From contig JADGKB010000060.1 of assembly GCA_027604185.1 (NCBI GenBank), positions 21,703-85,702 on the forward strand: a stretch of DNA of 64,000 nt, given 5' to 3'. Positions within the stretch are counted from its first letter, which is position 1; every line of letters starts with the position of its first letter. The notes beneath the pieces were generated by a model. That model had not been told where the DNA came from. It worked only from the letters and a program-made list of their open reading frames with translations, and searched no databases. The DNA is from Boothiomyces macroporosus. Lineage: Eukaryota > Chytridiomycota > Chytridiomycetes > Rhizophydiales > Terramycetaceae. The position numbers were made by a program, and so were the translations under genes. Below, in pieces: positions 1 through 13,789 of this stretch.

Positions 1-3000
1 CGGTATCTTCGTTAATTTTTCCCTGATCCTCTTGATTTTCTGTGGAAGCTTCTTGGGGCTCTTCCTTCTTGTCAGTCGGCTGTTCTTTAGAGTCTTTCTT
101 TTTTTCATCCTCATTCTGGCCGTCTTCCTGTGCAGCTGTTTCAAGTTCTCCAGAGGGGTTATCCAAAGCAGAGTCTCGTTCAGTTTTTTCGTCTTTGCCA
201 TTGCCCTGATCTTGATCTTCATCTCCCCACATTTTCTCATCTATCACATCTGCCAAATCATCATCCAAGTTGCCCATTTGTTCATCTGGGTCTTCTCGAT
301 TTTCATCTTCCTCTTCGTTTTCTTGGTTTTCATCATCGGAAACATCCTCCAAGGCACCATCAAAATCATTTTCCATTTCAATAGCATCATCTTCTTCTTT
401 AAGGTCATTTTTATCAGGAGGTGGGGCCTTTTCTGTGTCATTCTTTAAACCTTCCACTTCATCCTGATTTTCAATTTCATCAGACACATCCTTCTTTCCT
501 TCACCTTCACCAATACCCATGCCTTCCACGTTATCTTGCAAATCCCCTTCGTCCTCATTTTGATCTTCATCCTTGGGAATGCAGAAGCCATCCTTTAGTA
601 AACCATAGAAAGTATTGGATAGAATGTACTGGAATTTCACAACAGATTTGTGGAACAAAACTAGCTCTTGCAGTCTGTAGAAGGTCATTAGAATACACTG
701 ATGTACTAAAGGATAGAATCTCTGCAGCTGGAGCAGTAAAAACTTACGTTCAGTGGAATCTCCATTGATATTTGTTAAAAATTTGGACCAGGTGTCGCAA
801 CTATTCTTGAGTGTATCACCAAGTAACGCAATATTGTTGGCAGGAACACTGGAAAGAATCTCTGCGTGTGAAGTAGCCAATTGCTTGGATTTCCAACCTA
901 ATTCGTTTTCCTCGTTTTCTTCTGGATTGACATCTTCCTTCTTAACCCTCAATCGCTGGATAACAAGTAGTGTCTTTTCAATGCAAGCATCCAGCTCTTT
1001 AAGACAGTCTTGCAATGTATTCGAGCAAGAAGTATTATCGGTTGGCAACAATAGTTGGTTACTGCTATTCAGGAATTCCATAAGCGGAGATAAGATAAAT
1101 CTATAATTTGGATACTGAGATATGCTTGTTTCGATGATCTCGGTACATTTAGAAACAGATCTTTGGATTTTTGATACCAAATTTCGTATAGGCAAAGTTG
1201 GTAGTGGGGTGACTTCCGAATTTACAATAAAGTATTTGTGTTCTCTACATTCTTCCACAATTTGGGATACTTCTACAGAAAAGTTATTGAACGCTGAACA
1301 AATCTTTGGGTCTATTCCATCCACAGCCTGCAAAACAAGCACAGTCTGGGTTAATACAGCAAAAAGATCAGATGCTGTTTTTGAAGCTTGTTTCATTAAA
1401 TTGAGATATTTTCCAGACTCCAAAGACTCATCGAGAGTCTTCAACTGCGTAATATGTTCGATAACGTTTACTAACTGAGGAGATACACTTGAAAATACAG
1501 CCCTTTGATCTAAGCTCATGTGCAAAAGATCATCCAAATATGCCACGAATTTCTCCATTTCCAAAGTGGAAATGTCTGGTGAATGACTAGATAGTAATTT
1601 CCTTACTGCACCTAAACGGGCAATATTTCGACAATAATAAATATCAGCTCTATCCAAGATTGGCTTTAAATCAACCGAATTGGATGCGATGCCATACTTT
1701 TCTGTTGCTTCAACCAATTGTGTAAATTCTGGTTCTGGATGTGAATGCATGTAAACGGAATCCTGGTGTGCGATATACTTTTGACTACAACGGGAGTTGA
1801 GACCAATAAAAGTTAAAGCTTTGAGTAAATCCACTAGTGCCTTCTTTCGAATCATTTTTTGGCCTTTGGCTGTTTTTGATTCTGCACTTAAACTTGAATT
1901 AATCGACTGGAATTCTTTGATCCTATCTATAATTGTGGTTCCGAATTCATTCAAATTAGAAATGGTGTCAATATACTGTACATTGGCAGAAATTTCAAGA
2001 GCAAAATGCTTTGATTTCTCATACAGATTCTGTAATTGAGAAAGTCGTCCTTCTTGGAGCTTTGCCCCAAAGTCTTGGCTATCAATTGATAAATTGGATA
2101 CGAATACCAATGCACTACTTTGTAATTTGCCGACAGTTGAATCTATTTTTTCAATTGGCTTTAAGACAGGCATATTTTCGTGGTACCGAGCTATTATTTC
2201 CTTAACTCGTAATTGAAGTTCCAAACGATATTTCTTTACAAACTTGTTAAGGTGGTGGTGAGTCCTTTTGGCACTTTCTTTCAGTGCAAATACATTAATG
2301 TCCTTCCATGTTGCAATTTTTACATATTCACGCAATTCTTTCAGAATTGGCTTTCGAATTTGCTCTATAGATTGGTCAATCATTGGAACGAACTGTTGAT
2401 AAAATGCATGCACATTGTTTAGAGCGTTCTGGACAAATTCAATTATTGCAATGCCATTATGGATGCTATTGGTTGACTGCATATAGTTTCTGAAGGATTC
2501 TATCATTTTCATTCTTGCCTTAAACTCTCCAATGGAAGAGGTGACTAAGAATTCATCCAGGGACTGTAAGACATCTTTACAGATATCATTTGCCGCTAAA
2601 TCAGCCTCCTCACATTAATTATTGCTTACCTTGTTTCCTGCTAACCCAATCACAATTTTCCAAAGATGGAACCAATGGGCTGCTGCTCTTTCAGAACATT
2701 TTCTGTTTTCAATTTCCAGCAGTTCTCTCCAAGTTTCCAATTCTAACTTTCTCCATTGGATGATTAGATTGGTTACTTCCAGTAATTCGCTTTTTAACGA
2801 AAACTCTTTGCTAGAGTAATTCTCCCAGTCTTCTGACTTTACTAACAGTAATTCTAGCCCTGTTAAAAGCTTCATAATCGGAGATGTAACTGGGAACGAA
2901 ATTATCCTTCGACAGATTAGTGCCAAGTTATTTAGAACTGCATGAGATGGCCAATGTGCAAGAGCTTTGTTCAAGGCTGATTCATAACTGAGAATTACCG

Positions 3001-6000
3001 GCTTTAGTTTTCTAGCTTGGTAGACGTTTGAGTCATTGTAGAAATCGTACAGTTTGTCATTAAGTTCTAAAGGATGAGTAAGTCTGTCAATATGCCACTT
3101 TGCAGCAACTAAAAATCCACTTCTACATAGGATATCAACACTTCCGGGAGGGATTATGCTATACTGCTGAGAAAGTGTCACTGCAGTGTCAAACAAGTTT
3201 TCATACGAACTGGACCACTCTTTAGAAAATAGACGTGAATTTTCGGAATTAAGACGATCAAACAAGTCACATATATGCCAAGATACCTTTTCAGAGAATA
3301 CAGAAAATACTTGAGGTGTAGCGCTTGGCTTAGATTGTAATTCACTATCTGGATCAATGTCCAAATCAGCGAATTCTTGTTGAAAGTCTGGGAACAGTTT
3401 CAAGAACTCTTCTTCATCAAATTCATCACTGGTTTGGAATTCATTCACTCTAGCTTTATATAAGCTTTGATCTTGTTCAATCTTTGCCAATCTTTGCTCC
3501 TCAGCGAATGACCAAAGGTTGACGATAGAGTTGAATTGTTGATGGATCATTGTGTGCAAGTGTTTGTTTCTCGTTGAAAACGTCGATTTGAACGACAACG
3601 CTTGTTTCAGGTATCCTAAATGTACAGATAGCTTGGACTGAATTTGTTGTGTATTCTGGGTAGGTAGTTTTTCTATGTTTTCAAGTATTTTCATAATCCT
3701 GTCTTCATCATATAATTTCACAAATTGTAATTGATCTTCCATGATGCCTTCTGCAAGATGATTTTTACCACACCAGTCTTTTTGTTTCAGGAAACGGAAC
3801 CCATATTTCATATGGTATATACTTAATAGAAGAGGATGCAATAGATCACTATAGTGTGGATATTTGGCCTGCAGCCGCTTGGCAATGGATCCCAACAGTT
3901 CTTGCAACGAGTCTTCTTTGTCAGACCCCACCTTAGATCCGTGTAATGCTGATGCAATGTTATTAATAGCTTGGTCTGACAGAACATTATTCTTCAAATT
4001 CTGCATTTCAAGATACAGATTCTTCATTTGTGAAATTTCAGGTCGCAGTGGCATTTTGAATTTCAATTTCTTTTGTTCAGTTTGAATATTCTGAATTCTA
4101 TCCATCTGTTCTTGATGACCATACACATTAGAATTTCCAAATGTAACAAATTGATATTCCTGCTCAATGAGCAACTCTGATATTAATTCATCCATCTCTT
4201 TGGAAAGGAAGTGTATTTTTGCCTTGCGACCTTCAACTGGGTCCATTGGAAAATCTGGTATATAAGTATTGATAAAGCAGTATGCATACGACACCCAAAG
4301 CATCCCACGTGTAAAGTGCTCGTCGTGAATCGGGTTTTCAACAATCAGATAAAGATGATTGAATATCCATAAGAGTTTTCCCTTCACAATCTCTGAAAAG
4401 ATTTCTAACGATTCTAGTGAAGAGACTATGTCTTCAAACGCACTCTTTGAATAAGGCAAGGACAAGGATTGAACTATTTTAGACAAACCCTCCATTTGTA
4501 AATTTGTGTTTAACAATGAGAAAAAGTTTGAAAGTTGATAGATAAGCATATCAGTATCAAGGTTGAGTATATCAGCTTGCTGTGTTGAAGGCTTGGATAA
4601 TTCCTTTTGTAATGCAACCAATTGTTCCAACTTACTCTCCAATGAATACAACGGAACATCATCCATTTTCTTGGTCATAGAAAAAATCACTCCAGCCTGG
4701 CTGGTAATCAATGGATGTGTACTGTCTGAATGATTTTGCTGAAGATTGATTTCAACTTCTTTGTATATCAATGGAGCTATTTCTCCGTTCACAAGGGTTT
4801 TTAAAGAGTCATCATAGAGATATTGATTCCAAAAAGTGTGGCCATTTGCCCAGAGTGTGCGATTCCACTCTAATATAGCCTCTTGCATGACTGTAGATAA
4901 GAACAACTTGATAGATTCGTCTAACATGAGCAAAAGTTACCAGAAATTGTCAACTTATTATTTGGATCGACATACCACACCAGTCTTTGTAGAGGCTCAA
5001 AATGCAGTGGATTGAAGGACGTGTTGGAAATCATCTCTGAAAGCTGTCCTTCAAGTAGATTAAATAAAGATTGTGCACTCTATGTGTTAAAATAGATTAC
5101 CGAATGTTTATCTGATAGCATTTCACGAAGCAATTTCAAAGCCTTTAATTCCAAGTGAATGGCGTTTAGATCATTAATAGGCCATAACAAAAACCTAGTG
5201 CACATATTCTGGGCAGAATCAACAATTTGTAAATTTGGCTGGCTTTGGATTTCCAGATCTGGAAGAGTAATATTCTGAATTATAAGCTAATTACCTTTGG
5301 AACCTCATTCAGCACATTGAAAAGTCCCTCGTCAGCCCTGTCTTGACCATTCAAAAAGTATAGAGTAGACACGCCTTCCAGCACCATCACCTTGTAATTT
5401 TTCCACTTGTTCCAATCAGCAGTTAGAATAAACCAATCTATATTAACTGGAGCTCACCTTGAGGATTCATGTCCCATAGAGACATTTTTGAATCGATTTG
5501 TTTGAAATCTTTGTAAAGACTGAAAAGCTTTTCGTCAATAAAAGTCAATGTTGAAACTGAGTTCCAGAGTGTACTGCATGATTGATATTTTTGATAAGAA
5601 AGAGTATCCGTCAATTCCAATAAAGCAGTTCTGATTGGCTGCAAATATTCTATCTCGAAATTGTTAGTCTTGAAGAGGATTTCGTATAACCTGTCGATAG
5701 TTATGATAATCATTTCAAATTTGAACTCGCTGCTTGATACACACTCAAATAATTCCCTTCTAATCTTCAATAGCAATTTTGCTAGTACAGTATTTACGTT
5801 TGAATCAAAGCAATAATCATGAATTGATTCCAGCAGAGGGTAAAAGTGCTTAACCGAAGGATGAGAGAGTGAGGAAACGCGGATTTTCTTGAAATGAGCC
5901 ATATACGATAGCTGAACAATCGTTAAGGACTGCTGATCCAATTCTTTTGCTTGGTCATAGATGTTGGTTTCTTGCAAGGAATTAAAGTGAACAGTACGTT

Positions 6001-9000
6001 CTATCTCTAATTGATCTAAAATTTTAGAGTATTCTGAGTCTTCAATGGTTTTTAATGAATGAATGCCGCTCTTTCTGATATCCAAAGGCTATGATCAATT
6101 AAAATTTACCAAGGTGTATCTTATTTCCGACAGATGAGCACTTTCCAATATTCGAGCATTTTTGTCTGAAATTTGCTCTCTTAAATACTCGCTTCCAGTA
6201 AATACGACCCTGTTCAACAGTGAGGCCACCCATGAAGTTGATTCGTCGAGAAATTCTTCTTCTATTACTTCTATCAGTGCAAAAAGGCTTTCGTTTGTTT
6301 GCTCTTCAAACCGATAGATCAGCTTGCAAACTGCCTCCACCAAAAACTCTTTTTCAGGTGTATATTCTAGTTTGTTTTGCACTACGAACTGCGGTTTTTC
6401 CGATAGTAATTGTGTAATCAGCATGCCAATTTTGTGTAAAGAGTTGGCAATATTTGAACACTGTGCCAACAACTTTCCAGAATTACGAAGCGGCCAACTA
6501 TTATGACCCACAAGCAATTCCTCGGGAGAAATATCAGAAAATTCCAATCCGGATTGTGCAAATACATCGTTCCATGCTTGTCCTCGCCTTAGTCTTTCTA
6601 CGGCTAGTTTAATTTGGCTCTTGGTGATTAAGCCTTGACTTTCTGCTTCAACAAAGGCCTTTGTAGAGTATATTCCAGGTAGGCCGTACTCTGTCAACAA
6701 TTTCATCACGTCCACTTGCCCATATTCAGCATGGTCATAGAAATCTGTAATGTATAATTCAATGGAACGATTGCGCATTGCTCTGGAAATTTCACCATGT
6801 CTTGGATCCATAGTCATGAATATACGAAAGTTTGGGTGAGGTGTAATAATTTTCACTTGGCCATCAACCAGACCTCTTTCATTTACGGCCAAAGTACCGC
6901 CTACTTCAAGCAAAGAGTTCAATCGATCCAATACACTGGAGGAGCATAAATTTACGTTATCAATTAACAACCAATATCCCCGCTCTAAAGCCGTGATTAA
7001 AGTGCTGTCCATCCATTCAAATTGACCTCCAGTTCCAGATTCAGTAAGCCTGCTGTAGTTGTTTATCTTTTGTTGCAGGAAAACATAAATTCCTTCATCA
7101 TTAAGGAAAGGTCGAAGCGATTCCAGTAGCTCAAGCAGCTGTTTCACTTTTCTTTTACTATCTTCATTTGCCTCTATTGAATCCCAGAATTCATTCAACT
7201 GCGACACAGCATCTAAATTGGATTCCAGCAGTAATCTTCTAGTAATAGTTTCAATAATCTCTGAAAAATGGTCCAATATATCCTGTTCGCATCTTTTCAA
7301 GTCAACTTGTTCAAATCCGCCAAGTAATTCTAGAGCATCAACGCCTGGATTCAATGAAAATTCTTCAAGCTTTTCTCCGCATAATTGCGCCAGCAGCCTA
7401 ACCAAGCTGCTTTTTCCGCATGCGGTTGGTCCAACAATTAATGCTGTAGTTTTTGCTTTGACACATAGCACCAAAGATTGGAGGAGAGGGAGAGACGATA
7501 GCATAATCTGAAGGTCATCAACTGGTATTCCATGTTTATGGGTCCCCCTGTTGTTTGTTCTGTCGTAAATTTGATTTCCAACGATAAGGTGCTGGTCAGT
7601 AATTTTAAAAAATGGATTTTCAAGGACTTGCTCTGGAAGTTCACCAAAAACGTCATTGTAAATTTTGCGAACGCATTCCCGATCCTCTTCTGTTCTCATT
7701 CTTTGTACGTAGAGAATATTTAGAAATTCTGCAGGATTGTGGAAATTGTTGCTTTGGATCATAAGCTCAATCCATCTAAGGATATCACGAAGGTTAAATT
7801 CCCATGGAGAACCGAGCCAGCCAAAGTTGTGCAAATCCATAGTTTCTCTTTTGATGATTTCATTGAACTCGATCATTTTCTCCCCTATAGAGCTTGGAAG
7901 TTGGGGATACAAGTTTTTACAAATAAATACCAAGTCATCTTTGGTCAACTCTTCCACATAAACAAGCGTGAAACGGTTCACAAATGATTTAGGCAATCCT
8001 TTTCTGCCACCGCCTTGAGATTGAGGATTTTGCGCTGCAAACACACGGAAATCTGGGTGACAGGAAAAGTGCTTATCTAACTCTGGAATATACACTGTGG
8101 CTCTATGATCTAAACAGGCATTCAAACCTTCCAATACTTGTTGTGATGCCAAGTTCAACTCGTCAAGAAGCACCCAATCCCCATCTTGCATTGCCTTTAA
8201 AAATGGACCATCTCTCCAAGAGAATTCACCGCCATTTCCACCTTCAACAGGTAAATCAGACCCAAATAGATCCATCAAATCTGTTTGTTCGGATAAATTG
8301 ATTCTAATCAAATTATGTCTAGAAATCGCTGCCAAAGAGGTAACCAAAGACGTTTTTCCAGCACCAGGGGATCCTTCTAAAAGTATGGGCTTGGACAGCT
8401 GCATCGAACGTAGCACTCTAACACAGTTTTGCAAAGTTGTTGGTGCTTGCAGAGCAAAAGAAACTGATTTTGGAGGACAATTTCCAAATGGGACAACAAA
8501 TGGCTCCACTCCTACAGAGGCTTCGGACACATTGATGATCACATTATCAAATTCAGATACAGTTGTATGAATGTCTGCAAATTGAAGTAGCGTTTCCCGA
8601 GCTTTCTTGCTTTGCGTTTTTGCTGAACCAACAATCCCCAACAGCGGATTCACCCCCATACCATCAATAAGAACCATACATCCTCCATGATAGAATGACT
8701 CGGGTATTCCGATAGTAGGTGACACATTAACGATAAAACCAGCCCAAGCAAGCACATCACGCAATGAAACAATAGTTTCAATCGGCTTATTCAACTCCTG
8801 GGCATACCAATCTAAAAACTCTAGAATCTTGTTTGCCCAGTATTCTGAATTTTCAATTCGCATTTTGTTTGAGATAATCATTTGTAAATCATGTTTATCT
8901 GAAATTTGTGGTACCCAAATTTCGGTGAATCTATTACGGAGAGCAGGTGAAAGCTCTTTTTTACCATAATCACCGCCAGGATTCATCGTTGCGAAAAACT

Positions 9001-12000
9001 GAAACTTTTCGTGAGCTTTAATTTCGAAAATATCCAGCCCATTTTTTTCAACTAATGTAAGCTGCCTGCTAGGTTCAAGCACACTGTTCAACCTTTCAAG
9101 CACAGAATCATCAGCCAGTGAAATTTCATCCAGTAAAAATATATCTCCTCGCTGCATGGCTTGAACCAACGGACCGTCATGCCATTCAAACAGAGCTTTG
9201 GACTTTGAGATCAAACTTTCGAGTTCGGCGACTTTAATATTTTGTGTTTTCAAATCCCTGACAAACTCTTCAATTTGTGCCAAACTAGCATCTTCTTGTA
9301 TCTGATGCCCCTTAAGAGCATCTCTCAGCTGAGCTTCATAGGTTTCCCTGTTTCTTGACGGCCTTTGGCTTCCTAGAAAATCTGAAGTCTCTGAATTTTG
9401 ATGTGCATTGACAATATGAAGCTCCTGAGAGAATAAACTGGCCAATAACTGACAAACAGTCGTTTTACCACATCCAGTCTCACCAATTAACAACACTGGC
9501 TCGGCGAAAATAGTAGAATTGTAAATCAATACAAATAACTTTTTCATAGCTTTGGTCCAAACAACTGAAGGCTGAACTTTGAATTGGCTAATTATTTCGT
9601 TAAACTTGTCGTTATAGTATTTATCCATATCTAGTTTCACTCTAAGTTCCTTTTCAATAATTTTCTGAATGACTTGTCGATCTTCTTGTTTACGCACTCT
9701 TTCAGCGATAAGCATATATCCATCTTCTGCAAGAGCTTCATAACCAACAGCTTTGCGCAACGCCCATCTGAATAGATCACGCAGTGTGATAAACGACTGC
9801 CGGCCTTGGAAAATTCTTGAGGCATCTCTGCTCTGAGAAAGTTGTTTATAAACTGCCACACATTTCTTTGCATAAGACGGAGCAATCTGGCATCTCTTTT
9901 CGAGAATAGTTTCCAATTCATGTTCAGGAATATCAGTGAAATGAAGCTCTAGGAATCTGTTCCTGAAAGCTCTAGACAGCTGTTTACGACCGCCATACTG
10001 CCCCGCTGGGTTCTGAGTAGCAAACAGCATGAAATGTGGATGGGGTTTAATCACTTCCTGTTTTTCAGCAAGGAACAGCTCTCTGTTGTCATCCAATAAA
10101 CGATTGAGCGCTTCCAAGACATCACTCGGGGCAAGGTTAAGTTCATCAAGTACAATCCAATAGCCTTTTCTCAATGCTTCAACTAACACACCCTACAATT
10201 AGTAAAAAATACCTCTTGGAATACAAGCACACCTTCATTGTTACTCATGTACCCACCAAGATATTCTTGCAGATCAGTATGTTCGTGATTATTAATTCTG
10301 ATAAATCTGTGACCAGTACATTTAGCAAGATACTCTATCATACTAGTCTTACCAGCTGAAGTAGGCCCTTGGATAAGAATCGGATATTTTCTAGACAAGC
10401 AGCCTCTGGCCAAATTAGCAAGATTAGTCTTAACTGATGGAGTAAGAACGAATTGGTTATCCAGATTCTCTGGAATTTCCAAAGGGCCTTTTTCAAGCCA
10501 GAACGAATCCACTAGGGTATATCTTGAACTGTATTCAGCTTCATCTGGTTTTTGAGGGATTTGCTTAATGAAAGCTTGAGGATTCCGGACGGTGTTTAGG
10601 ATACATGTTTCTAGTATCCCGTACAGTTTTTTGAATGAATCAGTTGATAATCCAGTCATGAAGGTCATGAAGCAACCTTCATAAAGTGATCTTCTGATAC
10701 CATATGTAGGAGCAATAAACGAAGCACAAGAAAGGGCTCTAGTGAGTGTACGCATACTAATATGTACTCTCTGATCGGCACCATCAAACACCATTCCATC
10801 AACAGCAAGCTTTTTGCACTGAGTGTAAAATTCAGCAATATCTCGGCATATTTCTTCTCCACTTGGTCCGGCTGGTAAAAATTTGTAAATGTAACTTTTG
10901 ATTACTAGTAAAAGATCATTGATGTTAGCATCAGGCGAGTTTACCCAAAATTCAGTGAACCGGGAGCGTAGACCACTTGGAAGGTTGCGTTTGCCCGCAT
11001 CATTGGCAGGATTCATACAACCAAAGATACGAAAGTTGGGGTGGCGTTTGATTGGTTGCACGTCTCCTCTTTCCAATAACAGTATAGATCCTTCGGGACT
11101 TTGTAGTAATCCAGATAAACACTCCAATGTCTCTGCAGTTGCCAAATTAATTTCATCAAGCAAGATCCAATGCCCATTTTTCATTGCTTGTACAAGACTT
11201 CCTTCCACAAACGAAAACAAAAAGTTGCTCTTGATTTGCTGCATCTTTTGTTGGAACTCTCTTGTCATGTTTTGGAATATTTCCCATTCCACAAATAAAG
11301 CAGGATCAAGAACCTTTCTAGCTTTCTTTTTACCATCGGTTTCATTCATGGACAACCGTGCAGTTTTCTGGTTAGTTTGTACTTTTTCTGCCATTTTGAT
11401 AGCGTTGTTGAAGCCAACTAGGACCTGGTCACACTTCTTTCTTGAATAATACTTGTTGATAGAGTCAAGGAATGCAGAGTTTGATTTAACTGAAAAAGTG
11501 CAAGAAAACAGTTCGTCAAACTTTTCTTTGAGGGGAGCAATCAACATTACTTGGTCCACAGGTTTAAATCCACCCAACAAATCGGTACTATCAGATTGCT
11601 GACTCATATTGATTACTGTTAGCTTGTGTCCAAGTTGAGATGCAAGTTTTTGAACAACAGTAGTCTTTCCCGTACCAGTTTCACCAACAAGCAAGATTGG
11701 TTCTTTTTGCAAGACACACATTGCAAGTTTTTCCAATAATCTTAAAGAGGCACTAGTGCTTGCAAATGGAGCACTTGATTCAATTTGCTTGATTTTTGGT
11801 AGGTGTACCCTTCCAATCTGAATGGATGTTTTGTCGTCAACAAGAGCAGGGAGGTGGTGATAAATATAGTATTCTACCCTGTGCTCAGATAGCTCCAACA
11901 TTTTCCCCAATTCAACAGCAAGGCTGAATAGCAAATCTTCTTTAGGAATCATTCCTAATATACAATCAAACGCTTCCCTAAAAACCAATTCGTTGAATTG

Positions 12001-13342
12001 CTGATTGTCCATTACTTTTACAATTCTTTCACACCATTTAATCAGATCTCTAATTGACAACTGTCGCGCAAAATCTTTAAAGATCGTCTTTAGCTTGTCA
12101 TAAATATTAATGATTAGTTGAATATCTGTAATTTCAGGGAACTTTGCGGATAGTATTTGTTGTATTTCATTCAATTGCATTTCTGGTACACTGATATTTG
12201 TCCACAAGTTTTCTCCAATGGATTTATTCGCAGTTCGTTTTGTAGCAAATATTTTAAATCCATCTTTTGCATAATGGCGTTCACCTCTGCTTTGAACATG
12301 AAGCCATCGTGTTTCTAATAGTGGTAATAGGACACTAATGACATCAACTGGAGCCAAGTCAATGTCTTCGATCAAGAGCCATCTTCCTTCAGCGACGGCA
12401 GTAGTGAGAATGCCAGGCTGCCATTTAAACACACCGGGAGTTGAAGTTGTCATATAAGTTCCCAGTAACAGCTTGCTATCTGTTTGGTCGCCCAAATGTA
12501 TCTTTAGTAAATCTAATTAATTAGCAATTACCTTGACATCCAAGAATTCTTCCTGCTTCTTCAACCAGAGCTGTTTTCCCACTCCCTTCATGTCCTTGTA
12601 GCAAAATTGGCATTTCGCAAGATAAAGCCAACCCAATTTCATAAAGTATTTTACTGGACGTTTCTGTCAGTACAAAGCTTGAATTGTATTCTCTCTCTTG
12701 CTTTGGCAAATACACTCCACACAAGTCCGCAATCTTGTCTGACTGAATAGAGACTGGCTTTGTTTGGTAATTGAATAGTAACAATAAATCCAATGATTGC
12801 TTGTAATTATCCTTGTAAAATCTACATTAGCAAGAATTACTCTTTCAGGACTGGTCTAGTGTCTCTAATGTAATTATTAATCATTTGCTGTTGCTCCTTG
12901 TCAACCATTCCAGTAAGCAATCCAATACACAAAATTGCATAATATTTCGACAGGTCATCTGATGACAAAAACTTGTAGAAATCCGACGCTTTAAATAAAG
13001 AGAAATAATCCTTTGAGTGATTCAATAAATAATAAACATAGCGAGGTTCAACCGTCAACTTTTTCAATGAGAATCTGAATTAAATTTAAATTACGGTTTC
13101 AAGTACGGTAGCAATGGCACTAGTCTGGAAAAGGTCATTAGCTCCATTAATTCTGGTTCAAGAGGATGCAGCTGACAAGGGACGATTTTTCTTCTTGAAA
13201 TTAAATCTGGAATTATTTGTAAGTGATATTTCACTACCAGAGTACAAGTACATGGTCTGTATAGCAGTGCGGATAATGTATCTGGATCAGAGATATTTGA
13301 TTTCTCTGATCCTGTTGCACAACTTGATTCCAGGAATTCCAT
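1..13342 (-). CDS. MDN1: Midasin, dynein-like AAA ATPase (C-terminus beyond window)
   Basis: Giant AAA ATPase that strips assembly factors from pre-60S ribosomes in nucleolus and nucleoplasm. Eleven exons give about 4380 residues here (yeast protein about 4900), so roughly the last 500, including the MIDAS domain, lie left of base 1. Six Walker A motifs are visible in order: GHEGSGKT (about residue 240), GETGTGKT (540), GPTSAGKT (985), GETGCGKT (1270), GSPGAGKT (1640), GPTACGKS (1960). A long helical linker follows, then a D/E-rich tail with the family motif GMGIGEGEGKKDVSDEIE near base 500. Introns, all 19-21 nt: 2609-2629, 4921-4940, 5080-5100, 5275-5294, 5438-5457, 6089-6109, 10193-10212, 12513-12531, 12822-12840, 13073-13092. 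The start at 13342 follows a long pyrimidine tract and opens the first frame-compatible exon; an extra upstream exon is not excluded. Confidence 0.97.
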
Positions 13343-13789
13343 TTGTTGAAAAAAAAAGAAAAAAAAAGTCTATATTCAGGAGGGGATCGAATACTCTTGC
13401 CCTCTCTTTATTATAAAAAGCGTATATGAGTCCTAGTACCAGTTGGGAGTAGGTTCGATGACAGTCTCGTAAAGTTAAGTTCATAAGGATACTACTTTTG
13501 CTTTGTGGTAAAAGAGTGCTTATACTTGTACACTGGCTTCTGATAGAACAGCTTAAACACCGCAGACATTCCAGATTTGCACAGATAATCTCGTCTGCAT
13601 TTGTTTTCCCTTTCTTTGGAATCTATATTCTCCATCATTGGTTCTGCCTCCTTTAAATCGCACTCTATGGATTACACCTAATAGAAAGAGTTGTAAAAGA
13701 GTCACTCCAAAGAGTTCCGAATTGCTTGTTATCCGTGGGGAAATGCTGGACCCAAGTGATAACAATATCAAAAAAAAGTTTAAATCAAA
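13343..13789. other. Divergent intergenic region MDN1/NTH1
   Basis: No supported gene. On the MDN1 side, a 20-nt run of T interrupted by C lies directly upstream of its ATG (about 13346-13370, minus strand). A TTATAAAAAG TATA-like box is at about 13409-13419. Short ORFs here have no family resemblance. Confidence 0.6.

Noticed and set aside
1..600. Several overlapping plus-strand ORFs rich in F, S and I
   Set aside because: They are antisense shadows of the acidic D/E-rich tail of MDN1.
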